Source of the DNA: Dipteris shenzhenensis
Lineage: Eukaryota; Polypodiophyta; Polypodiopsida; Gleicheniales
Assembly (NCBI GenBank): GCA_047967505.1
Contig: CM106540.1
Strand: one strand, 5' to 3'
Length of the DNA: 64,000 nt
Part shown: one piece after another, positions 22,501-34,500 of the stretch
Layout: every line of letters begins with the position of its first letter
Numbering within the stretch: the first letter of the stretch is position 1
The notes under the pieces: model-generated
Told to the model about the DNA's origin: nothing
Seen by the model: the letters and a program-made list of their open reading frames with translations, nothing else
The model's database searches: none
Made by a program: the position numbers and the translations under genes

Positions 22501-25500
22501 GGCGATACGGTACATAGCCATTTGACGAAGGTCAAGGTGGTGCGGGATCAGTTAGCAGCGATTGGTCAGAAGACAGACTCATGCCATCTGGCCTTGATGG
22601 TACTGAGGAGATTGCCTCGGAGTTTCAAGAGCTTTGTTACAGCTGTGACAGCAGGACAGAGGACCAAACCTCTGACATTTGAGGAGTTATGTCCATTACT
22701 GCTACAAGAGGAAGCTCGGGAGCAGCTCTACAATGGGGACAAAGATGACAAGGCGATGCTGGTGAAGGATTCCGCAGGTAAGGGAAAGGGCAAGCCTAAC
22801 AGTGGCAAGTCCAATAAAGATGACTCTGATGACGAGGGGACTTCGAAGAGGAAGCACAAGAAGAAGTGTTTCTATTGTGATACGCCCGGACATTTTGCAA
22901 AGGACTGCAGAAAGAAAAAGGCGGATCTAAAAAACAAATAGGAGTCTGACCCAGATTCAGAGGGAAAGGCCAAAGCTAATGTGGTAGTCGAAGAATTGTT
23001 CCTGGTGACATCACCGAGTGTTACCGAGGTCAAGTATGTTGATCCCGAAATCACAGTAAGGATGTCTGACATAGAGAGTTGGGTCGACGAGGAGTCAGAT
23101 GCCTTTGTGAAGGTGAAGGACAGTATGGAGTGCTTGGAACCTTCCAGGTGTGTAGCTGTTGACACTGACACGAGGGTGGATTCCATGGAAAGCCCTGGGG
23201 TCTCATGGTCAGATGGATGCTGGACTTCAAAAGGGGACAGTATAGGATTACACAGGATCTTGGCAGGTGCCTCATTGAGGTACAGGGTTTGCTTTCAGAG
23301 CGAACATTCAGGCAGTACAATAGTCTGGTATGTATTTGATATTCTGCATTTGAGCCTTTATAGCATGCTGTGGAGAGATTCTGCTCTTCATTTGTCTCAG
23401 GTGATAAGAGATTGGAAGGAATTGGCCTTCTTCGAAGGCAGAAGGGGAAGTTTTGGTGCTTCTTCAAATCTCGGACGCAGATTGCTAGAAGGTGGTGGAC
23501 AAAGAGCACTGAAGCCAGAAGAGTACCTGCTTGAGAACTCAGCGAGAGTTCGTGGTCCAGGTTATCTGGAAATATTCATTGGTTGCAGACCTTGCCAAAG
23601 GAAGGACGAGTTGAAACAGACCCTCAGAGCATGGTGCCTGAAAGACTCCAGGTTGTTCACTCATTATGAGGGGGACGACTGGAAGATCGTGACGGCAGGG
23701 TTGCTCAAGTTCAGAGGCGGGAATGTGACTGAAGGAGGTGGTACCAGGAGGTGCTACCAGAGATGGACCTGTGTACCAGGATGGTGTGCGGAAGCAGAAC
23801 CGGACCTGGTGGAGCAGGAGCCACTGGATGAAAAGCCAGGAAAAGATTTCGACACCGAAAGGTTCCAGAGGACTACGACCAGGGAGTTACTGGAGCATCT
23901 TCATCGACGTGTTGGCATTGGGCTGAGATGTGTCGGTGAGAGGGGGTGTTGGAAAGGTCACCTCCCCATCTGTAAGCCCCCATATGAGGAGAGCATGGGG
24001 GAGGGAGACCTAGGGTAGTGCTCGACAGGAAAAGAGAGAAAGGGGCTACCACATAGACAGCATCATGGCTGGTATGTGGGCAGCACATCTAGGACTGTTA
24101 AGGGCAGGACACAGGGCCAGTACGGAGCAGAAGCAAGACAGTCTGGGACAGATTGCGCAGGATCTAGGACATGGAGGCGCACTGTTTGCAGAGGCGCAGA
24201 CATGGCAGGGATTGCAGGCTCAGATCTGCAGCAAGGAATGTGACTGGCAGTGGGGAGGTGGCAGGCCTTTTATAGGCTGCATATTTGCCTTGAATGGAGG
24301 GCCAAAAACCCTGGAAGTTTGGGTCATAAAAGGCCTGAATTGTGAGCCCTTTAAGGGCAGTTTTTTCCCAAGCAGACTGGGTCGGTTTTTTTGTACAGAC
24401 TCAGTCGGTTTTTGTACAGACTGAGTCGGTTGGCTGGCCAGGCCCTTGAGGGCTATATAAGGAGGCCATTCAGGCCTCATTTCAGCATCATCTGGAGCAG
24501 CAATTCCATCAGCAGAAAGAGCAGCAGCAGGGCTATCTTTGGGCCTACAGTCAGGAGGAGAAATAAGTGCCTTGTGCTGCAGACTTAGCTTGCAGGAAGC
24601 TGCCCACCTAGACTGGTTTCCAGACAGCAAGGTGGAGAAGATCATTCTAGACGGAAAGTCTACTCACGCTCGAGGTGGAGCACGCGGACTCTAGTCTAGA
24701 GATAGCCAGCAGATAGGAGAAGGACTTTTGTGGTAAGATCAGAGGACCACACCATTGGTGGGACTCTGGATCTGTCTCTTTTGTATTGTGTCCATAGTTG
24801 TGGACGGAAATATATTATTTGGTGGTTTCTCTATCTGATTGGTTCATTGTCTATTAATGAGTCTGCACACCTATTGAATGCACATAAGTAAAGAAGTCTG
24901 TGATTCCACACCCACACCGCACACTGTGTGAGCTCCTGGGCATTACTATAAGTCTTCCGCTACGTGTACCCTCTGTTGGGTCTTTTCTAACATCTCCTTC
25001 ATCATATCAATGGCGTAAGGATTGTGGGCTTTTGTTGTTGGTACATCTACTCCATAAAATAATTGGTGCAATGTAGCATCTACTTGAGCCCTCCTCCCAA
25101 GATGCCATGAGGCCACAAGGCTAGCATGCACGACTCTCAAGCCAAGGGCTGATGAAGTGGGAGTCCCTGTATGTGCTTGTGGAGCTAGAAATAGAAGCAA
25201 AAGGAGAAGTAGTTGCACATGGGGCTGCCAATGCCCGACTGCGAGGATGAAGAACCTTTTGCCATGCTGCCTCAGCGTCCAACCTATCTACAAGTGCCTT
25301 AAAACGTGCAATCTCTATAACAAGTAAAAAGGAGGAGCACGCAAATGGCATTGTCCCTGTTGTAATGCTTAATAATGTGTAGGCTCAGACTAAGTGCAGA
25401 ACCATTTATTGAAAGTAAAGAACGGAGGCATTAATTGCTGCCCTGCAAATATTATAAGAAAAATCCTAGATTGACTATATTTAGAAATGTGCTAAGGAAC

Positions 25501-28500
25501 AGAAAGGAGACTGAAATAGCAGAGAACAAGGAATAATTGTATTGCTTGAATGTCTGTAGGATAGATGTAGTGTCATCCATACAATTGGGCCTCTCTTATA
25601 TAGAGAGTGAAAAGTCACACATGAAAAGGTGTGTACTCCAAAGGGTATGTGCATGAAGAGGTGTGTACCCCTTGTGAAGGGTGTGACCCTTGATGAGAGG
25701 GTACATTACAATAGGAATGTCTCTTCAATAGGATGTCTCTTGTGAAGGGTTGTGCCTCATTAGGAAGTGTCCCGTCGAAAGGGCAAGTGTCCGTCGAGAG
25801 GGCATACCCTTCCACAAGTGTCCATTCATCAAACCATCCATAAGTCTAGAAATAGAGAAAGGAATACGTCACGGGTGAAGGGTTGTGCCTCATTAGGAAG
25901 TGTCCCGTCGAAAGGGCAAGTGTCCCGTCGAAAGGGCATACTCTTCCACAAGTGTCCATTCATCAAACCATCCATAAGTCTAGAAATAGAGAAAGGAATA
26001 CCTCACAGATCGTGACATCCCCTCCCACTCAAAAGAAGACCCTGTTGGAGATAATGAACTGATGTAGAAAATATCACGGTAAATTCTGAAAATACTGCTG
26101 TAAAATGTCAGGGTACTGCTGTAAGTCTTCATCAGATTGCCAAGTAGCGTCGGAGTCATCCAAATCTCGAGCGTTCATGACTGGATGAGTAAAGATATAC
26201 TTTAAAGAGTGATGGTCTGTCTTGACCACAGAGTCGGCTCCCATGAGATAATGTTTCCAAGAGCGATAAGCATGTACAACGGCAAGAAACTCCTTATCAT
26301 AAACCGGGTATCGGGTTTGGATATCAGAATATTTATGGCTGTCAAAAGCAATAACTCTGCCTTCTTGCATCAAGACTGCTCCTGTAGCGATGTCGGAAGC
26401 GTCGGTCATGACCTCAAATGGAAGGTTTGGGTCAACAATAGCCATAACTGGTGCGGTAGTGAGTGCTTGCTTGAGTTGTTGGAAACTATACTCTGTTTCG
26501 GGAAGCCACTGAAAAACTGCTGTGCTTTTCAATAACTCGGACATAGGAGCTGCGATTTCGGAAAACTGATAGACCTTTGTATGGTAGAAGTTTGCCAATC
26601 CGAGAAAAGAGCAGACATCATAAACATTCTTAGGAGTAGGCCCGGTTCGGATTACCTCGACCTTCTTGGAATTTACAGAGATGCCTTGAGCTGAAATAAC
26701 ACGTCCCAAATATTCGAGTTGGGTCTTGAAGAACTCACTCTTCTCAATGTTAATAAGAGAGAATTTGCGCGGAGAACTTCAAAAACTTGGTGAAGATGTT
26801 GTTTGTGCTCATGTAGGGATCTGCTGAAAACGAGGACATCATCGAGATAAACGATGACGAACTTATCGAGGAAAGGCCTGAAGATGTCGTTCATTAGTGT
26901 CATGAATGTGGCCAGGGCATTGTTTAACCCAAAAGGCATGACCAAACATTCATAGTGCCCATACTTTGTTCGAAAAGCTGTCTTGTACTCATCGCCTTCT
27001 CGTATGCGAATTTGATGATAACCTGAACGAAGATCAATCTTTGAGAATTGTGTTGCATGTAGAAGTTGATCGAAGAGGTCATCGATGCGAGGCAATGGGT
27101 ACTTGTTTTTGATAGTGAGCTTGTTGAGGGCTCGGTAGTCGATGCAGAGGCGCATTGACTTATTCTTTTTTTCCACAAGTAGTACAAGAGATCTGAAAGG
27201 GCTGCGACTGGGCCGAATGTGACCTTTGTCGAGTAGTTCGGTGACCTGTCTTTGGATTTCTTCATTTTGAGTGTAAGAAACCCGATAAAGAGGTTTCGAC
27301 AGTGGATTACTGCCGGGAATAAGTTCGATTGGGTGATCCACTGGTCGTCGAGGTGGTAACTGCTTTGGCAATTCCTGTGGAAAAATATCCAGGTAGGACT
27401 GGAAAAAAGGTTGGTTAAGGTATTCAGGAGGATCCTTTGTTGGTGTCTCCTCGACTGCCGTAACCAACAGAGGTGAAGTCTTTACTTGGCGTTTACGAAC
27501 CCACTTCTTTACTTGTACGGCAGAGGCAACTAGGGTTGAAGGAGAGTCCCTAGAACCAGTTAGCTCAATAAGTTTTCCCTGGTGGACAAACTGGATAGTA
27601 TGGCTACGAAAACTGATTGATGGATAATAGTCGTGGAGCCACTGTTGTCTGAGTATAACATCGTACCGAGAAAGAGGCATGATGTCGAAGTTCAGCTTGT
27701 CCGTATAATGTTGGATGCGAAAGGACAAGTTTTTGATCCTGGTGTTGCACAAGAAAGTAGTTCCATTTGCGAGTTCAATCTGATAGTCCATGAGACTAGG
27801 ACTGATGGTCAACCGAAGTTTGTCGACCATAGAACTAGCTAGGAAATTATGAGAGCAGCCACTGTCGATGAGGATAGTGACCGTTGTTCCACGAATCAAT
27901 CCTTGAACACAAAGTACTTAAGTGACCAGGGAAGGTTCGGGGTTGTTGGCAAGGCTCAGGTGGATGGTATTTGCCATTCGAACAGCTTTGTCTTTCTTCT
28001 CTTGTGCTCGGGTAGCATCTTCTGTCTGGAAAGTGCTAGGTTCCATATTGGAATTTTGCTTTGGTCACTTGGGACAATCGAACCATCTATGGTCACATGT
28101 ACAGATGGTACAAAGTCCTTTTGTGCTGGAATTGTTCTTCTTGTCAGTGGCCGCACCTTTATGTTGGGGATGTCGGTAATGACTTTGTGAAGAAGAAGAG
28201 ACACCATCCTTGGAGGAGTGCTTCTGTTAAAATCCAGCAAATGATTTCTGAGTCTTCTGGGGATCTTGAGACTGTCGCTGACCTTGATTACCGAAGTTTT
28301 TTCGAAACCTGGTGTTATCTTGAGAGCGAGCACCTTTGGCCATAGGAGAGTTCTGCATGCGATTAGCACTCTGCTTCCCTGTGTTTTGAAAATCTGTAAT
28401 GCGCTCTGCGTAAGCAATAGCGCCATCTGTGGTCAATAGCGCCATCTGTGGTGGTGATGTTTGCTTTAAGGACATCAATGCGTAACAATACCATCAATCT

Positions 28501-31500
28501 CCAACACCAATGTGGTGAACTGAGAGATGTAGGAAGACAGGGAACCCGTTTGCTCCAACTGTCGGAGTTTTGAACGTGCTTGGAAGTCCGCATTGGCAAG
28601 TATGAACTGCTTACGGAGCACGTGTTCAAAACGTTCCCATGTTAACACACTTTTTCCGTCCTTTAAGCGTCTTTGCCACCATAGAAAAGCTGTATCCTTG
28701 AAGAGGGAGGCTGCCAAGGCGATCTTTTTGCCTTCAGTGAGGTCAACAGTATCAAAATACATGCGCATTTTTGTGAGCCATTGGTCAACTTTTCGGCGAT
28801 TACGTTGACCAGTGTAGGCTTCCGGAAGTTTGATGTCAAGTCTTTTAGTTTTGGAAGCTTGAAGTAAACGGTAGAGGGCACGTAGTTTAGTGTTTTCTAC
28901 CTCTGGTGGGAATGAATCCGCATAGTCGTCTGGTTGCATCACGTCATCCTCTGTATGTGTGGTACTTCGAGAATCCTGAAGTTGTTGAACTTTCTGAACC
29001 AAGTCGGAGATGCTGTCCTGAAGCTGGAATATTTGAAGTTGCAGCAGTGAATCGCCTTGTACGTTGACTTCAGGGGTCTTTTTTGGACTTGAGTCGAGAG
29101 GCTTCAGGCGATCGTTGCGACATATCGGAGATCCCTGTGAGAAAAGCGCGAACTTGCGCTCTAGTTTGTACCATTCCTGGTAGAGGATTCGGGCTGCTCC
29201 CTGAGGTTGCTCATGTTGGAGGGGGCAAGCGAGGCAGAATGGAACCACCCGTGGAAATCTGGTAAAGGAGGTCCTGTCTGAGGTAACACTGGTGATGCCG
29301 AAAGTGGTGTTACTGCTCGTGAGAGGACAGGAGTAGATTGCAGAGTCCACGGATCTGAGAAGGAATAAGGAGCTACTGTCGGAAATGGAGGATATCCAGG
29401 AGAAGGAGTGCCTTCAAAGTGTAAATACTATCTTGGAGAAGATACAACCTGTAGAGGAGGATATCTGGGAGCTAAAGGAGGTGGAGAGTACCCTGGAGAT
29501 GCCGAAGGTGAGGGATAAATTCTCTCCAAAGATGGACAGCAAACTCTTAAGGAATATCGGGTTCTGGGTATCTTCGTGTCTCGTGGAACACAACCTATAC
29601 TGTGCTGAGGAAGTAATGTAACTGAGGTGCCTCACGCAGAAGATATAGGATGTGGTCCAAATCTTTAATCACTAGGAGGGCACGTGACACAGAAGACCCA
29701 CGATGCAAAAGCTCCAAAATGGGCTGGTTGTGCAATCTGAACACGATATTGTGTGGTAGATGATGCTTGAGGTGTCCTTGAAATGCCGGGTGAATTACCA
29801 AGGGTTTCCATGCTTTAAGGGAGCGTCTTTCATTTGCTGTAATTTGATAATGACAAGAGAATCCTTAAAAGCATAATGGAAAGACTCCACCTGGCAAGGA
29901 GAGCAGGCTATCAATGGCGCAACAGGCTGCGGGTACCCAATTCTGGATCGCAATAGGGGCTGGCACACCAGGCTGCTGCTGTCATGGCGAAAATCTGTTT
30001 GCATGTTGTTTTTCGACCGAAAGGCTGGCTGATGCTGTGCTCCCGTAGCAGGCTGGAAAGGAGCAGGGCTGCAATACTAGCGGGGCTGCAAAGGGCAAAG
30101 AACCTGGCAACGAAAAGGCGAGGGCTGGCAGCAGAAATGGAACGGCTGGCATCGTGAATGGTGCGTGAAGGCGGCAACAGGCTGCGTGGGCTGGCAGCGA
30201 GATGGCGAGGCCAAGATGTGCAGCAAAACTACGCGGGCTGGCAGCGAGAAGGCAAGGCCAGGCAGGGCAGCGAAAAAGCTAGGGGCTGCGCAGGTAGGCT
30301 GAGCGAAATGGCGAGGCTAGGGGCTGCGCAGGGAGGCTGGGGGCTGCGAACCTGCGTGGAGATCCGTACGGTGCAGATCCGTACGGAACGGGGCTGATCC
30401 GTATGGTGCAGATCCGTACGGAAAGGGGCTGAGGCGGGCTGCTGCGCGTGGAGATCCGTACAGCGCAGATCCGTACGGAAACGTCAAAGAGGTTCGCCTC
30501 TTTTCGTTGGGGCTGCCTAAGGTTGGGTAGTTGCCCAAAAATTAATTTGGGGGTTTAGTTAACCCTAGGGTAGCTAGGGTAAACCTAAGGGTAGGGGCTG
30601 GGTTTATTTTTTTCCCTTTTTACCCCTCTAGGTACCCTTTTATAGGTGCTTGGTGCCTAAAAGGTGTGCCTATTCGAAGAGGTGTGACCCTTGGAATAGG
30701 TGCACCTTTTCATGAAGGGGTGTGTCATTGTTTTTAAAAAGGGTGTCCCTACATGAATAGGTGTGTCCTTTTGTCCACGATGGGGTGTGTCCCTTGAGTG
30801 AGGAGTCGAGACTCTTCATCAAAAGGTGTGTCCGATGGTGGAAAAGGTGCGTCCCTTGGTTTTGGGACAGCCCAAGCACGTGAAAAGACACGATTTTTGT
30901 CGTGTCCATTCACATCAACTCGTGATGTGTGGGAGATGGAGAGGCCATAGATGACTTTAGGTAGGGTTGGCGCTTAAAATTTTTACGCTCATCCTCTCCA
31001 TCTCTTCCATGCACGATGTGCACGGGTATCCTTCTAGTGGAAAAGATGTATCAGATCGGCGCTAGAAGGTGGGGGGCATTTCCTACAGGCGAGAGCGAAT
31101 TTTGCTCTGATACCACTATAAGAAATCCTCGATTTACTATATTTAGAAATGTGCTAAGGAACAGAAAGGAGACTGAAATAGCAGAGAAAAAGGAATAATG
31201 GTATTGCTTGAATGTCTGTAGGATAGATGTAGTGTCATCCATACAATTGGGCCTCTCTTATATAGAGAGTGAAGAGTCACACATGAAAAGGTGTGTACAC
31301 CAAAGGGTATGTGCATAAAGAGGTGTGTACCCCTTGTGAAGGGTGTGACCCTTGATGAGAGGGTACATTACAATAGGAATCTCTCTTCAATAGGATGTCT
31401 CTTGTGAAGAGTTGTGCCTCATTAGGAAGTGTCCCGTCGAAAGGGCATACCCTTCCACAAGTGTCCATTCATCAAACCATCCGTAAGTCTAGAAATAGAG

Positions 31501-34500
31501 AAAGGAATACGTCACAGATCGTGACAAATATTCCAGCTTTAGATGGGTCCAGGTCTCACCTCCTTCCACCACTGAGATTTGTGGTCTTGGTCGAGGCCAT
31601 GGGGAGGAGCCATTGAGAGAGGGGGGGCCTGGGAGAAGGGGGGGAGTGGACTGAGAGAGGAGGGAGAAAGTGGAGATAAGGGGGGGCTGATAGAGTAAGA
31701 GAACTTAGAACTTGAGTGGGCTGAGAAGAATCGAGAGAAGGGGGAGAGAGTGGAGGGAAGGGGGTCGAGAGAGTAGGAAGGGGGGGGGGGGGGGGGGGGG
31801 GGGGAGGGGGCGAGAAGGGGGCTAAGGGAGTGGAGAAAGGGAGGGTAAGCAAGGGAGTAGACGAAGAAAACTAGGTTCTAAGCAATGGAGGGATGCTAAA
31901 GCAAGGGAGAAGATGGAGGGAGGCTGGAGTAGTAAAGGCCTTGCAATGGAGTGGTGCAAGAGCGGTGCGGGCAGCAAACGCGGGAAAAAACGGCAAATTG
32001 CGGCCCGTCAACATTTTTTGCAAGGCCTAAACCCGAAGCGCCAAGTTGAGGGTTGAAACACGTTTCGGGAACCCCGTTCCCTAATATCACATCCCAAGGG
32101 ACATTTCAAATACATTACAACCATTCCCTATGTCTCTACTTTCTAGAACGGCATTCCACGTGTTGCAGATGCTAGAACAGCATTCCCTATAACATTGCCA
32201 TAGTGCCATGACTATTGTTGTACATGAGTGCCAAATCGACGTGCAAAACTGAGCTTAGATAACTCCCCTCACTACGATTGTGGGAGAACAAGCTATGCTT
32301 CTGAACAGAGATGGGAACCACCACGAACCGCTGCTGTCCAGATGGCACCCTGGCTACGTAAAATGCTACCTTGCTGGAGATTGATCACGGCTGGCAAGGT
32401 CTAGTACTATACGATTGGATGGCTGGAACAGCAAGTAAGAAGGCCCAAAACTGAATGCAAAACAAGGGGCAAATCAGCCCCTTTTATAGGCCTAGAAATG
32501 GCCAAATGGTTGACCAACCTATAGGTCGGATCAACTAACCCGACTTGATCAATAACTATCCTGACCAAGGGCAACCCAGCTTCCCCTTGGTCGGGCTGCC
32601 TAAACGTCCTAAAAGGCCCCAAATCCTTGCCCAAATACTCTAATATATGCTGCAGATACGTGATAGTACAGCAAGTGTCATTGCCGCCTATGCTTGGCAC
32701 GGGTGCATGTGACACTCCCCTCTTCTGAACTTGTTGCTAGGTGGATACATCGCAACACTATGCCTTGGCGATCCGAACTGCTCCACTGTGGGAAATAGGT
32801 GTGTGTCACAATGCACCCTGGTGCGGGGGTGCATGTGACATTACCTCCTGCTTAAATTATGAATGTTGGTAGCTGTGCTGAGGGACTGAGTGAGCCTACC
32901 AAGCAAAGGTGATCATGATGACCACCAAATGCTGCTTGAAACTTAATTGTCCTCCTAAAGGAATGGAGAATAGCAGTCTAGCACTAGAACTGAGCTGCCC
33001 AAAAGACTAAGGAACGAATGCTCTGCTACGATACAACGGCAGCTCAATAAAAACTCTTGAGAACTGGTACCGCACGACGATTGTAAGCAAAACTACTATG
33101 ACCAATCATCCCACCTTCTACCACTGCCAACTTCCTGATCAACGGGTAGCCTGGCACTCTTACACTCCTAGACATATGAACTACATGCTGTCCTCGTGAA
33201 CTGATAGGGACTGACTAGGGTGCTAATGCGAAGGCGCTGCACTCTGGAAGACTAATGGCATGAAACTGGCTACGAACTAATGGCATGGACCCTTCCCACT
33301 GTGAAAGAACCATCCACATAGAACTGCTAGTGATACAGCCAAGAGAAGCCAATGTCTAAACTGCTACAAAATAGTCCACTGAGCTGTGCTCTAAGATGGA
33401 AGACTCCTAAACAGATAAAGGATTGCCTGCAAATAAATAAATGCATGTAGATACGGTGAGAGGATAGACCACTACATTGTGCTCTAGGGTGGAAGACCCC
33501 TGAGTGGTTGATGGACTCATACTGGCAATTGCAGCTAATATGGGGAGGAACACTGAGCAGGCCATGAGAAACTGCTAATGATGTAGAAGCATCTCCTCTC
33601 ATTCTCACCTACGCTAGATTCCCAATGCTGCCAAGTCGGCATGATGTCTGACCCAATGCGCGGCCACCTCAAGGCGTTCCTATTCCAGCGTAAGTTGGAA
33701 ACGGTCCAATGTCGTTGCATCTCCTTTGTCTTTTTCTCCAGCTCGCGCAAAAGCTAGAGCTGCTAAAAAAGGAGCCGATTCTGCTCAAGGAGACAATCTT
33801 GCTCCCTAAATGCTCGCACGAGAGCTGCTATGTTGGATGGGTCAATGGTGGAAGACTGGTAGACCCATCAATTGCTGCGACAATGACTACCAAAGAAAAA
33901 GTTTCCCCCCCAACCTTGCCGCAAAATGTCAACGCACACAGATGAAGACGGGAGCCAGCCCAATGCGCGATGTATACATACAAAAGGAAGAGAGGGAGAG
34001 GCTGATGGAGTATGGTACTACCACTACTCGGGGGTAGGGACAAAATACAAAAATTAGATAATATTCCCACCTTTCTCCCTCCTCTCTTGACTGAGTCCCT
34101 TTGCTGAGCTTTGCTGTCAGGACTCCATCAAGACTTCTTCAAAGCAGAAGGAATCGTGCTGCTCTGATACCAATGTAACAAGCTGGGACTTGCTGTACAG
34201 GAAATGGATGAATGCAAAAAGAGAACTCAAGCATGAGAATGAGTGCTAAATCGACATACGAAACTGAGCTGAGATAACTCCTCTAACTGCGACTGTGGGA
34301 GAACAAACTATGCTGCTGAAACAGAGGGACCCACCTTGACTGCTGCCGACGAGACCGCACCCTGGCTGCATAGATATGCTGCCCTGTGGGAGGCTGATTG
34401 CAGTTGGCTGGGGCTGGTACTGTGCGACTGGATGGCTGGAACAGGGCCCAAAGCTGAATGCAAGACAAGGAGAAGATCAGCCCCTTTTAAGGCCTAGAAA

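Larger units (their letters stand above)
20789..24992 (+). mobile_element. Young gag-only Copia element (TR-GAG type), 4.2 kb
   Basis: LTRs of 1046 bases each (20789-21834, 23947-24992) start TGTTGG and end CTAACA and differ at about six sites by eye. A perfect 5-base target duplication, TCTCC, flanks the element (20784-20788 and 24993-24997). The internal part of 2.1 kb has a PBS, one Copia gag, a second frame of unknown function and a PPT, but no protease, integrase, RT or RNase H. It must therefore have moved with enzymes from another element. It interrupts the hAT transposase in the opposite strand. Confidence 0.93.
25453..31526 (-). mobile_element. Gypsy chromovirus lacking integrase, 6.1 kb
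   Basis: Flanked by a perfect AATAT target duplication (25448-25452 and 31527-31531). Its 5' LTR is at 31117-31526 and its 3' LTR at 25453-26017. An initiator-Met PBS sits next to the 5' LTR and a PPT next to the 3' LTR. Minus-strand order is leader with repeats, gag, protease, RT, RNase H fused to a chromodomain end, stop. The whole integrase is missing. LTRs differ by about 3% outside a duplication. Confidence 0.92.

Noticed and set aside
22942-24018. Pol polyprotein of the gag-only Copia
   Set aside because: No DSG, HHCC, DDE, YVDD or RNase H motif is visible in this frame or its neighbours.
31556-31852. Proline-rich minus-strand ORF
   Set aside because: It is the translation of a purine/poly-G tract. 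A short peptide at its end ([14 protein letters not shown], followed by GTGAGA) could be an hAT first exon, but the evidence is too thin.
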